This document shows, piece after piece, positions 7,728 through 16,571 of a stretch of DNA of 64,000 bases; position 1 is the stretch's first letter; the number at the start of each line of letters is the position of its first letter. The translations under genes were made by a program, and so were the position numbers. Under the pieces are notes generated by a model. The model was given only the letters and a program-made list of their open reading frames with translations. It did not search any database and was not told the origin of the DNA. Location of the stretch: NCBI RefSeq assembly GCF_021432765.1, contig NZ_CP058908.1, positions 1,194,001 through 1,258,000 of the forward strand, written 5' to 3'. This DNA comes from Pseudomonas phenolilytica (GTDB lineage: Bacteria > Pseudomonadota > Gammaproteobacteria > Pseudomonadales > Pseudomonadaceae).

Positions 7728-8825
7728 ATGCGTGTGAAGCTGTTTCTCGCCGTCGCATGGCTCTGCTGGCAGCTGCCGGCGCAGGCGGTGCCGCTGATGG
7801 ATCTGGTGGATATCGAAGGCATCCGCGACAACCAGTTGATCGGCTACGGCCTGGTGGTCGGCCTGGATGGCACCGGCGACAAGAATCAGGTCAAGTTCAC
7901 CAGCCAGTCGGTGGCCAACATGATCAAGCAGTTCGGCGTGAACCTGCCGCCGAACGTCGACCCGAAGCTGAAGAACGTCGCCGCGGTGACCGTCACCGCC
8001 ATGGTGCCGCCGTCCTACGGGCCGGGGCAGAGCATCGACGTCACCGTGTCCTCGCTGGGCGACGCCAAGAGCCTGCGCGGCGGCCAGCTGCTGATGACGC
8101 CGCTGCAGGGCCTCGACGGCGAGGTCTATGCCGTGGCGCAGGGCGCGCTGGTGGTCGGCGGGGTGAATGCCGAAGGTGCCAGCGGCTCGAAGGTGGCGAT
8201 CAACACCTCCAACAGCGGGCGGATCCCCAACGGCGCGACGGTGGAACGGATGATTCCCACCGATTTCACCGAGCGCGCGCAGGTGATGCTCAACGTCCGC
8301 CAGCCGAGCTTCCAGACCGTCACGCGGGTGGTCGATGCGGTCGACGCGCTGTTCGGCAAGGGCACGGCCACCGCGCTGAATGCCACCAAGGTCGCGCTGC
8401 GCGCGCCGGTGTCGAGCAACCAGCGCATGAGCTTCATGGCCATGCTCGAGCGCCTCGAGGTCGAGGAAGGCCGCGTGCGGCCGAAGGTGGTGTTCAACAG
8501 CCGCACCGGCACCGTGGTGGTCGGCGAGGGCGTGCGCGTGAAGGCCGCCGCAGTGGCCCACGGCACGCTGACGGTGACCATCAGCGAGCGTCCGCAGGTC
8601 AGCCAGCCGGGGCCGTTCTCCCAGGGCGAGACCGCCGTGGTGCCGCAGTCGGACGTCGCCGTCGAGCAGGACCGCAACGCCATGTTCAAGTGGCCCGAAG
8701 GCGCCAGCCTGGAAAGCATCATCAGCACCATCAACAGTCTCGGCGCCACGCCGGATGACGTGATGAGCATCCTGCAGTCGCTGGAACGCGCCGGCGCACT
8801 GAACGCCGAACTGATCGTGATCTGA
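7728..8825 (+). CDS. flgI: Flagellar P-ring protein FlgI
   Basis: Periplasmic P-ring subunit of 365 aa. A Sec signal peptide ([20 protein letters not shown]) precedes the FlgI signature [20 protein letters not shown]. The ATG at 7728 is chosen because GGAAAG lies 7 nt before it; the frame also allows a GTG at 7713. The C-terminus contains [20 protein letters not shown], typical of FlgI. FlgA encoded at 1889-2650 is its chaperone. Confidence 0.95.
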   Translation: MRVKLFLAVAWLCWQLPAQAVPLMDLVDIEGIRDNQLIGYGLVVGLDGTGDKNQVKFTSQSVANMIKQFGVNLPPNVDPKLKNVAAVTVTAMVPPSYGPGQSIDVTVSSLGDAKSLRGGQLLMTPLQGLDGEVYAVAQGALVVGGVNAEGASGSKVAINTSNSGRIPNGATVERMIPTDFTERAQVMLNVRQPSFQTVTRVVDAVDALFGKGTATALNATKVALRAPVSSNQRMSFMAMLERLEVEEGRVRPKVVFNSRTGTVVVGEGVRVKAAAVAHGTLTVTISERPQVSQPGPFSQGETAVVPQSDVAVEQDRNAMFKWPEGASLESIISTINSLGATPDDVMSILQSLERAGALNAELIVI

Positions 8826-8828
8826 ACC

Positions 8829-9827
8829 ATGAGCATCGTTTCCCTTCCGCAACACCTTAACAGCCTGCGCCAGCGTGCCGACGGCCCGGCCGCGGCGCGG
8901 CGCCAGCAGCTGGAAGTCGTCTCCGAACAGTTCGAGGCGATGTTCCTGCAGCAGATCCTCAAGCAGATGCGCAAGGCCGGCGACGTGCTGGCCGCCGGCA
9001 ACCCGATGCGCAGCCGCGAGCTGGACACCATGCGCGACTTCTACGACGAGGTGCTCGCCGAGAACCTGGCGACCAAGCGCCAGACCGGCATCGCCGACAT
9101 GCTGGTGCAGCAGCTCGCCGGCGGCGGCGAGGGCCGCACGGCGGCGCCGGTCGCCAGCACCCTCGGCGGACTTTCCGCGGGCCAGACGAACGGGCTGCAC
9201 GCGCTGCGTGGCACCTGGCAGCGCGGCGTGCAGGCCATCGACCGTGCCTGGGCCGATGGCAAGGCGAGCTTCCAGGCGCTGGTCGCCAGCGTGATCAAGC
9301 ACGAGTCCAGCGGCAACGTCGCCGCCGTCTCGCCCAAGGGCGCGCGCGGTCTGATGCAGCTGATGCCGGGCACCGCGCAGGACATGGCCGCCGAGCTCGG
9401 CCTTCCCTACAGCGAGGCACGCCTGACCAGCGACGCCGCCTACAACCAGCGGTTGGGCAGCGCCTACCTGAGCAAGCTGCTCGAACGCTACGACGGCCAT
9501 CAGGCATTGGCGCTGGCGGCCTACAACGCCGGCCCGGGCAAGGTCGACGAGTGGCTGCAGCAGCATGGCGATCCGCGCGCCGGCGAGATCGACACGGCCA
9601 GCTGGGTGCAGAAGATTCCCTACGCGGAAACCCGCGACTACACCCGCAACATCCTTCAGGACCTGCAGGCGGCGACCGCGCGCCAGGCCGAGCCGCCGGC
9701 GCAGCGCGCGGCGCTTAATTCCGCCGCCGCGCCGGTCGCCCTGAATAACCAGCAGCGAAGCGGCGGGCATCTGTCCGTGGCCTTCGCCCAACCGATCCGG
9801 ATCGAGTCGAAGGAAGTCGTGTCGTGA
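8829..9827 (+). CDS. flgJ: FlgJ rod-cap protein fused to an SLT-type lytic transglycosylase
   Basis: A 332-aa two-domain protein. Residues 20-95 are the FlgJ rod-binding domain (SEQFEAMFLQQILKQMRKA, then DFYDEVLAENLA). Residues 140-280 are a Slt70-family lytic transglycosylase: catalytic E159 in IKHESSGN, GLMQLMP at 174-180, AYNAGPGKVDEW from 231 and IPYAETRDYTRNIL from 263. Classic enterobacterial FlgJ carries a GH73 glucosaminidase instead, so the muramidase half belongs to a different family. The probable job is the same: opening peptidoglycan for the rod. The stop overlaps the GTG of flgK. Confidence 0.9.
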   Translation: MSIVSLPQHLNSLRQRADGPAAARRQQLEVVSEQFEAMFLQQILKQMRKAGDVLAAGNPMRSRELDTMRDFYDEVLAENLATKRQTGIADMLVQQLAGGGEGRTAAPVASTLGGLSAGQTNGLHALRGTWQRGVQAIDRAWADGKASFQALVASVIKHESSGNVAAVSPKGARGLMQLMPGTAQDMAAELGLPYSEARLTSDAAYNQRLGSAYLSKLLERYDGHQALALAAYNAGPGKVDEWLQQHGDPRAGEIDTASWVQKIPYAETRDYTRNILQDLQAATARQAEPPAQRAALNSAAAPVALNNQQRSGGHLSVAFAQPIRIESKEVVS

Positions 9828-11191
9828 GCATTCTCAGCCAGATTGGCTACAGCGGGGTTCGGGCTTCGCAGATCGCCCTCAGCGCGACCGGGCAGAACAT
9901 CGCCAACGTCAACACCCCCGGCTTCAGCCGCCTGGCGCCGGAGCTGCATTCGCTCGGCGGGCAGACCGCCTCGAGCATCGGCGGCGGCGTGCAGGTCAGC
10001 AGCATTCGCCGGCTGTCCAACGACTTCCAGAACCAGCAGCTGTGGCGCGCCAGCACCGAGAAGAACTACTACGGCACCAGCCAGCAGTACCTCACCGCGC
10101 TGGAAGGCCTGCTCGACAGCGAAGGCTCCAGCGTCAGCGTCGGCCTCGATAACTTCTATGCCGCACTCAGCGAGGCCAGCTCGACGCCCGAGTCGATCGC
10201 CCTGCGCCAGCAGATCCTCAGCGAGGCCAAGCAGCTGGCGCAGCGCTTCAACGGGCTGAACGCCAACATCGACACGCAGCTCGGCGCCCTCGAAGGCCAG
10301 CGCGTGGCGATGGTCAGCGAGATCAACGGCCTGTCGAGCAACATCGCCGAGCTCAATGCGCAGATTCTCGAGATGGAATCTTCCGGACGCGATACCGCGA
10401 CCCTGCGCGACTACCGCGAGAACCTGATCAAGGACCTCAGCCAGTACGCCGGCATCCGCGTGCAGGAAGCCGCCGACGGTAGCCTCGGCGTGTCGCTGGT
10501 CAACGGTCAGCCGCTGGTCGCCGGCACCACCGCCGGCCAGCTGCAAGTCAGCGAGAACCTCGCCGGCGAGCAGGAACTGACGCTGGTCTTCGCCAAGACC
10601 TCCTTTCCGCTGATCCAGGACGGCCTCGGCGGTTCGCTCGGCGCGCTCTACGACATGGAGTACGGCGCCCTGCGCCCGGCCCAGGACGACCTGCACGCCA
10701 TGGCCGGCGCGCTGGCGCAGGCGGTCAACGACACCCTGGCCGGCGGCTTCGACCTCAACGGCAACCCCGGCCAGCCGCTGTTCGTCTACAACCCGGCGAG
10801 CACCAGCGGCATGCTCGCGATCGGCACGCTGTCGACGCAGGAGCTGGCGCTGTCCTCGGTGGCCGGCGAGGTCGGCAACAACCAGACGCTGCTGGCACTG
10901 CTTGGCACCAAGACGACCAGCGTCACCGTCGGCGGCGATGCGGTGCCGCTGAACGATGCCTATGCCGGACTGGTCGGGCGCATCGCCAGCGCCAGCCGGC
11001 AGAACCAGGCCGATCACGCCGCGGCCACTACCGTCGCCGAACAGGCGCAGGCCCAGCGCGACAGCGTCAGCGCGGTCAACCTCGACGAGGAAGCGGTCAA
11101 CCTGATGGCCTACGAGCAGGCTTACCAGGCCAACATGAAGGTGATCAGCACCTCCAACGAGCTGTTCAACGCCGTGCTGGCGATGTTCTGA
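9824..11191 (+). CDS. flgK: Flagellar hook-associated protein 1 (FlgK)
   Basis: Hook-filament junction protein of 455 aa, shorter than many polar FlgK proteins. The N-terminus MSILSQIGYSGVRASQIALS with TGQNIANVNTPGFSR and the C-terminus AVNLMAYEQAYQANMKVIST are diagnostic. It starts at a GTG that overlaps the flgJ stop (GTGA), with AAGGAAG upstream. Confidence 0.93.
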   Translation: MSILSQIGYSGVRASQIALSATGQNIANVNTPGFSRLAPELHSLGGQTASSIGGGVQVSSIRRLSNDFQNQQLWRASTEKNYYGTSQQYLTALEGLLDSEGSSVSVGLDNFYAALSEASSTPESIALRQQILSEAKQLAQRFNGLNANIDTQLGALEGQRVAMVSEINGLSSNIAELNAQILEMESSGRDTATLRDYRENLIKDLSQYAGIRVQEAADGSLGVSLVNGQPLVAGTTAGQLQVSENLAGEQELTLVFAKTSFPLIQDGLGGSLGALYDMEYGALRPAQDDLHAMAGALAQAVNDTLAGGFDLNGNPGQPLFVYNPASTSGMLAIGTLSTQELALSSVAGEVGNNQTLLALLGTKTTSVTVGGDAVPLNDAYAGLVGRIASASRQNQADHAAATTVAEQAQAQRDSVSAVNLDEEAVNLMAYEQAYQANMKVISTSNELFNAVLAMF

Positions 11192-11213
11192 GCCACCTGA
11201 CGAGAAGAAGACC

Positions 11214-12128
11214 ATGCGCATCTCCAACGCCCAGATCACCGCCACCATGCACGGCTCGCTGAACAACAGCTCGGCCAAACTCGGCAAGCTGATGCAGCAG
11301 ATGTCCAGCGGCGAGCGCATGCTGCGTCCGTCCGACGACCCGATCTCGGCGGTGCGGGTGCTGCGCATCGAGCGCGAAGAAGCGACCCTGGCGCAGTACC
11401 GCACCAACATCGCCAACGTCTCGGGCAATCTGTCCAAGCAGGAAACCAACCTCAAGGCCGCCTCCGACACCATGCTCAGCGCGCGCGACCTGCTGCTCTG
11501 GGCCGCCAACGGCAGCAACACCAGCGAGGACCTGGCAGCCATCGCCGGCGAACTGCAGAGCCTGGAGAACACCATCGCCAGCTTCGCCAACGTGCGCGAC
11601 GAGGAAGGCCGCTACCTGTTCTCCGGCACCCTCAGCGATCGCCCGGCGATCAGCTTCGACGCCGCCACCGAGACCTACAGCCTCACCGGCAACGACCAGC
11701 ACCGCCAGGCCGCGGTCGCCAACGGCGTGCTGGTCGAGGAGAACGTCACCGCCGCGCAGGTGTTCGGCGCTGGCGTGGACATGCTCAACCAGTTGCACGC
11801 GCTGGTTAAGCAGCTGCAGGACCCGACGCTGGATGCCAGCGACCCGGCGGTCGGCGCGCAAATCACCGCCAGCATGAACAGCCTCGACGCGACCCACAGC
11901 GAACTGCTCGGCGCCGTCACCGAACTCGGTGGCCGGCAGAACACCCTGACCCTGCTGACCGGCAGCAATCAGGACGTGTCGCTGGTCAACCAGAAGATCG
12001 AGGGTGAGCTGTCCCGGCTCGACTACGCCGGTGCCAGCATCGACCTGAACAACTACCAGCTGGCGCTGCAGGCGACCCAGAAGACCTACCTGAAGATCAA
12101 TGGCCTGTCCCTGTTCGGGATGCTCTGA
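11214..12128 (+). CDS. flgL: Flagellar hook-associated protein 3 (FlgL)
   Basis: Second junction protein, 304 aa. The N-terminal flagellin-like region contains KLGKLMQQMSSGERMLRPSD followed by DPISAVRVLRIEREE. The C-terminal helix ends LALQATQKTYLKINGLSLF. An AGAAGAAG ribosome binding site precedes the ATG. It follows flgK by 22 bp and is followed by the LafW-like gene. Confidence 0.93.
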   Translation: MRISNAQITATMHGSLNNSSAKLGKLMQQMSSGERMLRPSDDPISAVRVLRIEREEATLAQYRTNIANVSGNLSKQETNLKAASDTMLSARDLLLWAANGSNTSEDLAAIAGELQSLENTIASFANVRDEEGRYLFSGTLSDRPAISFDAATETYSLTGNDQHRQAAVANGVLVEENVTAAQVFGAGVDMLNQLHALVKQLQDPTLDASDPAVGAQITASMNSLDATHSELLGAVTELGGRQNTLTLLTGSNQDVSLVNQKIEGELSRLDYAGASIDLNNYQLALQATQKTYLKINGLSLFGML

Positions 12129-12142
12129 GCGAGGAAGCCTGA

Positions 12143-13177
12143 ATGAAGATCGGCAAGCAGCTGCCCGCCGTTTCCCCCGCCAGCCCGCAGGAACGGCGTC
12201 AGGTGCTGGTACCCGAAGCGCCGGTGACGTCGCGCCGCGCCGCGGCCAGCGAAAGTGCAATCGCCGAAGCCGGCCAGCGCAAGAGCACCAGCTTCAGCCT
12301 GCAGCTCAATCAGCAGCTGTCGTCGATGCAGACGGCCGAGAGCTACCTGGCCGACCTGCACAACCGACTGTCGCAGCTCAAGCTCAGCCTCAGCCGCGAA
12401 CTCGGCGCCCCCAGTCAGGCTGCAGGCCAGGACGCGATCCGCGAGCAGTTCCAGCAGGTTGACGAGCTGCTGCAACAGCGCAGCAGACGCTCGGGCAATA
12501 CGCTGGATGCCAACCTCAAACTGCGGCTCAACGAGCCGGTGCGCAGCCGCTTCAGTCTGCAGGGGCTGGATTCGCTGGATACCATCCGCCAGTCCGGCCG
12601 CGAGACGCTGCTGTTCAGCGGCGGCCGCCAGTTGGCCGAGCCGGTGGCGGTGGTGCTGGATGACAACCTCAGCGACGAACAGATCCTGCGTCGTTTCAAT
12701 GCCACCCTCGGCAATGCCGGCATCCGTGCCGAGCTGGATCAGCACGGCCAGCTGAAGTTCTCGGCGCGCGAGAGCGACTGGCAGCAGCTCAAGGGCCAGC
12801 TGGCGGTGCAGGGCGAGGGCAAGCTGTTCGCCAAGGGCGCCCAGCGCCTAGCAAGCGAGGAGGAGCGGGCGCTCAGCCTGCCCGCCGAGCCGCAGCTGGA
12901 TTCCTTGCGCGAACTGCGCCGTCTGCTCGACAGCGTGGTCAGCGGGCTGGACAAGGTCACCGCCCTGCGCGAACAACTGAGCCAGCGCCAGCGCGAAATC
13001 CGCGAATTCCTCGCCCGCCAGGCCGATGCCGACGAACAGCAATGGGCGCTGGAATTCGCCCGCGAGCTGTACGAACTGATGCAGCGCAGCCCCTCGAGCT
13101 ACGCCGCGGTCACCCAGACCGTCGTGGCGCAGGCCAACATCGGCCGGTTTGCCGTGGTCAGCTTGTTGTCGGCGTAG
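12143..13177 (+). CDS. lafW: LafW-like hook-associated protein
   Basis: A 344-aa mainly alpha-helical protein with no signal peptide or membrane segment. It is rich in Gln, Leu, Ser and Arg, with long helices such as SYLADLHNRLSQLKLSLSRE and a C-terminal coiled coil (TALREQLSQRQREIREFLAR). The C-terminus (SSYAAVTQTVVAQANIGRF) looks like an axial-protein helix. Lateral flagellar clusters of Aeromonas and Flag-2 of E. coli carry lafW directly after flgL, and the position here is identical. The name rests mainly on position and general character. Confidence 0.65.
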   Translation: MKIGKQLPAVSPASPQERRQVLVPEAPVTSRRAAASESAIAEAGQRKSTSFSLQLNQQLSSMQTAESYLADLHNRLSQLKLSLSRELGAPSQAAGQDAIREQFQQVDELLQQRSRRSGNTLDANLKLRLNEPVRSRFSLQGLDSLDTIRQSGRETLLFSGGRQLAEPVAVVLDDNLSDEQILRRFNATLGNAGIRAELDQHGQLKFSARESDWQQLKGQLAVQGEGKLFAKGAQRLASEEERALSLPAEPQLDSLRELRRLLDSVVSGLDKVTALREQLSQRQREIREFLARQADADEQQWALEFARELYELMQRSPSSYAAVTQTVVAQANIGRFAVVSLLSA

Positions 13178-13359
13178 CTGCTTCGGCGGGATTTGACGAC
13201 CTCGCGAGCGATGCTACGTGGTGTGGTGGCAGGCACCGGTCTCGTAGAAGGCTGAAGACGCTTCTCGCCTTCAACCACTTCGAAGCTTGCTGGAGGCGTC
13301 TAGTTGGAACCACTTCGCTGCGTATCTCTAAATTATCGCGCCACCCGTGATCGTCAGAT
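13178..13359. other. Convergent intergenic gap with an imperfect hairpin
   Basis: This 182-bp gap separates the converging flagellar and T6SS operons. The only structure seen is an imperfect hairpin at 13247-13272 (GAAGGC...GCCTTC enclosing GAAG-ACG-CTTC). It has no T-run, so it is a weak terminator candidate. No gene is apparent. Confidence 0.4.
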
Positions 13360-14124
13360 CTAGTCAGCGTCAATGGCGCGCGATAGCTCCGTGGATGTAA
13401 GCCGCTTCAATGTGTGTGAGATAGGGTCCATTTCTACATCTAGTGCTAAGGGTGTAATTCCATCGGCGTCATATACTAAATAAGCATTGCCGGCGGTCAC
13501 TTCATGGAATTTTCCACCTTTTGTCGCTATGGTTCTTGGGCTGGCAGACATTAGGTCTTCAATCGAATCGTAGCGCAATGACATATTAACTTCGCCAAGC
13601 GGGCCGAGAGGTACTAAAGCAGCTTTGGATGGCTCGTCCATAATAGATTGAAGTGATACCTCGTTGGACGCGTCAATCCAGGCGTCAGAATAGTTAAAAA
13701 TTAAATCTTGATAATTGTTTGATAGGGGGGCTTCTAGATTGCATACAGCTTTTCGAACGGAGACACCGTTCTGCCCGTTGCGGATATTAGCATAGGCGCA
13801 GTCTATAAGAGGGGTGTCCTTGTTAAGTGTTAGGGTATAGAAAACCTCAAAGTATGTATTTGATCCAGAGTTTTCGTAACTTAGGGCGGGGCCGTTGTTG
13901 AACGACGTTAGAGTCCTGGTGATCTGTCCTGTATGGCCAACGATATTTGGGAGTGTCGTGATCGTCTCTCCCCTTCTCTGAATTATTAAAATGCCGCTTT
14001 CGATATCGGCGGTAAAACTCTCTGAAGAGTCGGCTCTATTGACTGCTATTGTATATGGCTTTGCATATGTGGTGGTGGCTAGGGCTGCCGCAATGAATAT
14101 CGCAAAAACTAGTAAGAGTCTCAT
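13360..14124 (-). CDS. Putative periplasmic immunity protein for the adjacent T6SS effector
   Basis: A 254-aa protein with a Sec signal peptide (MRLLLVFAIFIAAALATTTYA), so it should be periplasmic. The mature part is soluble, with two Cys residues (CAYANIRNG and KAVCNLEAP) that could form a disulfide. I recognise no named domain. Its start overlaps the effector stop by 4 bp (ATGA), so the two are translationally coupled. The coding sequence is visibly AT-richer than the T6SS core genes. A periplasmic protein coupled to a peptidoglycan-hydrolase effector is the classic immunity arrangement; the function is inferred from this context alone. Confidence 0.7.
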   Translation of the reverse strand: MRLLLVFAIFIAAALATTTYAKPYTIAVNRADSSESFTADIESGILIIQRRGETITTLPNIVGHTGQITRTLTSFNNGPALSYENSGSNTYFEVFYTLTLNKDTPLIDCAYANIRNGQNGVSVRKAVCNLEAPLSNNYQDLIFNYSDAWIDASNEVSLQSIMDEPSKAALVPLGPLGEVNMSLRYDSIEDLMSASPRTIATKGGKFHEVTAGNAYLVYDADGITPLALDVEMDPISHTLKRLTSTELSRAIDAD

Positions 14125-16523
14125 GGAACGAAGGTTTCCTTAGCCGACGATGTTTTTCTGAGGATGGCTTCAAATTTCTGCGCGTAGCCGGCGATACGTT
14201 GCCGCTGGTCGGTGCCGTTAATTATCCGTCTGGCTTCCAAATAATCCACCCCATTGGGATTAATGTAGTGACTTAGCTTTTTACCAGTAAAAATTCCTTC
14301 TTTCATACCCCATATCATAATGGGCACAGAATGTTCAGGCTCGGCTGCTCGCTCGGGCTGGGTTACGAATGGAATATCAAAATGGTCTTCGGCCTTGCGG
14401 TAGTTATTTTTCCATGTGAGGTGTACGAGGCCCCGCCCACGGTATTTATAGCCATCGCCTTCTTGAGTATTTCCATTCTTCATCGCGCGATCACGATGCT
14501 CTTGGGTTGCAGCGAGCACCGGATCATACTTGTTAAAATAAGCAATGCTGCCAACCTCTGGTTTAGAGCTAAAGAACTCTCCTGAAGGGAAGTAGTAGGC
14601 TTCATGTCGGGCGGTGGCAAACATATACGCTAGCTCGAAAAGGTTTGATTTCTCGGGGGCTCTTTCGTAATACTTATTAATAAGTTCCACGATTATACGA
14701 AGATTAGTTTTTGAGGCGGGAGAAAAAGCTGGCGAATTTGGGGCGAATTGCTCGTGCTGGCAAGTGTACTCGTCGATAAATCGATCGACATCAATCAATC
14801 GGCTCGCATACAAAAAATGGCCCACCGTGGCAATGGAATGAAGATGCCATGCTTTCCTATCGTTCGAAATCCCATGCCTTCCAGCCAGATCACCCCACCA
14901 GCTCAATTTCTCGATCCGCTGCTTTTCCGCTTCCCAAACAAGATTTGGCGTTCCGGGCTCTTCCGCCAGTAACGGATCAAGCTCGTCCCACTTGCTTTTG
15001 TTCCAGAACCACTCGCTTTCATACTTGGTGATCAGCTGCCCGAGCACTTGGGCGTGCCAGGGCTTGGCCAGCGCTGCTCGGATTTCGCGACTCGTCAGCG
15101 TGCCGTCTTTGTTTGCATCGACGATATCGTACAGCCGAGCAATGGTTGTGAGAGGGCCGCCGTCAGCGTTGCTGATCTGGACACTGTAGTTTTGCTGCTC
15201 CTCTGCGCTCAGCAGGCCCTTGGCGTTAAAGGAATAGGCGAGTTTCTCGACGGGCGTTCCGGTTTCCTCGATGCATTGAAAGCCTTCCCACTCCCACGGG
15301 CTGTGACGAGTAGTGATCAGCTCCTGCTCGGCGAGCCAGCCATCGATGAGGTTGCCATTATCGTCGGCGAACAGGCCGTCCAGTCGCCACCATGTGGATG
15401 TGCTTGCTGGCGTGCTGCCTTCGGCAGGGATGGTGGCCGGAATCTTGTGCGAAGCCGGCAACCCATCCAGCAGCGCTTGCGGGATTATCAGGTCGACACC
15501 GACCTGCGTGCCTTCGTCGCTGAGCTTGGGAGGATTTCCGGCACTGATACCCTCTCGATGAGCAATCAGTTTGCTCGCACCTTTATAGACCTTGAGCAGG
15601 GTTTTCTGGTCGTCCGGCAAGCGGCTGGCCCAGGCGCGGCTCTGCGCGATGAAAGCAGGCACATCGTCGCAGCTGAACAGTTCGACATGGATCATGTGCT
15701 GAGCGGCGCTGTCGTGATTCTGGTACAGACCGGGATGGCCAATAAGTTCACCCGCCTTGATCGGCAACCCGCTGTCGAGAACGACGACCTTGTCGTATTC
15801 CGCTGGCTCGCTGTGCGGCTTGAGCAAGCTGGTGGATACATAGCCGGGTAGGTGCCCCTCGTCGTCAGCTGATAGGGCGGGTTGTGCCGTCCCGCTGATC
15901 AGACTGACCAGCTTGCTGAATTCACCTTCCGCTCTGCCGATGGTGATCTCGGCACCCTTGGACAGCTCCGAGAGCTTAGTGGTGTGCTTGCTCGGGCCTG
16001 CGCGAACGCTCAGGCCATCGTGCTGCGTATTTACGGTATAGCGTTTGGTTTCCCAGAAGGCGGGGCGCGGCAGGTCCGGTTGTGCCTGGTAGCCGACCCA
16101 GTCCAGCAAATGCATGTACAGGCTATAGAGAGTGAGGCTTGGAGGGGTTTGCCCTTCGGTGATGCTGCCGTCCGCGTTCTTCAGTGGAGGCGGCTGCAGG
16201 CTGTGCTTGATCAGAACGAACCCCGTGGAAAAGGGCGCTCGTTTGACCATGGGAATGTCGTCGGTGAATTCGCTGACCGGATAGCGCTCGTCGATGCGGT
16301 AGGCAATTACTTCTCCGTCGGCGATACAGCGGACGCTCGACTGGTCGAATGCAGCAGCCGTGCCTTCGTCGAAGTGCACGCCGCCATGCCATAAGCCGTT
16401 CTCGCCAGTAGGGTAGAACCCGCCCTTGGCCTGGGCCATATGCGTAAGCAGGTGCAGCGGGTTGCAGTTGGTGTCCTTGCTGGGAAAGGGGTAAGCCCAA
16501 TTGATCGGATGGTGTTCGGCCAT
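14121..16523 (-). CDS. T6SS effector: M23-like peptidase/amidase plus EF-hand and GH19/lysozyme-like domains
   Basis: An 800-aa modular protein without a signal peptide, encoded 48 bp after vgrG. Residues 1-150 look like a zinc peptidoglycan hydrolase of M23 type: H46-G-G-V-H50-F-D52, H138 in SLYMHLLDW, and H279-V-E in a region resuming near 250. Residues 160-235 are an inserted SH3-like domain (GLSVRAGPS). A canonical EF-hand loop spans D469-E480 (DANKDGTLTSRE). Residues 560-790 are a chitinase-19/lysozyme-like domain with candidate catalytic E641 (ATARHEA) and E649, plus YRGRGLVHLTWKNNY. This resembles TseP, a dual amidase/lysozyme effector of Aeromonas. It would attack peptide and glycan bonds in rival periplasms. 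The immunity gene follows with a 4-bp overlap. Confidence 0.82.
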   Translation of the reverse strand: MAEHHPINWAYPFPSKDTNCNPLHLLTHMAQAKGGFYPTGENGLWHGGVHFDEGTAAAFDQSSVRCIADGEVIAYRIDERYPVSEFTDDIPMVKRAPFSTGFVLIKHSLQPPPLKNADGSITEGQTPPSLTLYSLYMHLLDWVGYQAQPDLPRPAFWETKRYTVNTQHDGLSVRAGPSKHTTKLSELSKGAEITIGRAEGEFSKLVSLISGTAQPALSADDEGHLPGYVSTSLLKPHSEPAEYDKVVVLDSGLPIKAGELIGHPGLYQNHDSAAQHMIHVELFSCDDVPAFIAQSRAWASRLPDDQKTLLKVYKGASKLIAHREGISAGNPPKLSDEGTQVGVDLIIPQALLDGLPASHKIPATIPAEGSTPASTSTWWRLDGLFADDNGNLIDGWLAEQELITTRHSPWEWEGFQCIEETGTPVEKLAYSFNAKGLLSAEEQQNYSVQISNADGGPLTTIARLYDIVDANKDGTLTSREIRAALAKPWHAQVLGQLITKYESEWFWNKSKWDELDPLLAEEPGTPNLVWEAEKQRIEKLSWWGDLAGRHGISNDRKAWHLHSIATVGHFLYASRLIDVDRFIDEYTCQHEQFAPNSPAFSPASKTNLRIIVELINKYYERAPEKSNLFELAYMFATARHEAYYFPSGEFFSSKPEVGSIAYFNKYDPVLAATQEHRDRAMKNGNTQEGDGYKYRGRGLVHLTWKNNYRKAEDHFDIPFVTQPERAAEPEHSVPIMIWGMKEGIFTGKKLSHYINPNGVDYLEARRIINGTDQRQRIAGYAQKFEAILRKTSSAKETFVP

Positions 16524-16571
16524 GTTCGATGCTTCCTTGCGTTCGAGCCGGCGGCGCTGCCGGCACTGTTC

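Noticed and set aside
6972..9791. 939-codon minus-strand frame across flgH-flgJ
   Set aside because: Low-complexity antisense frame; three well-conserved flagellar genes lie on the plus strand.
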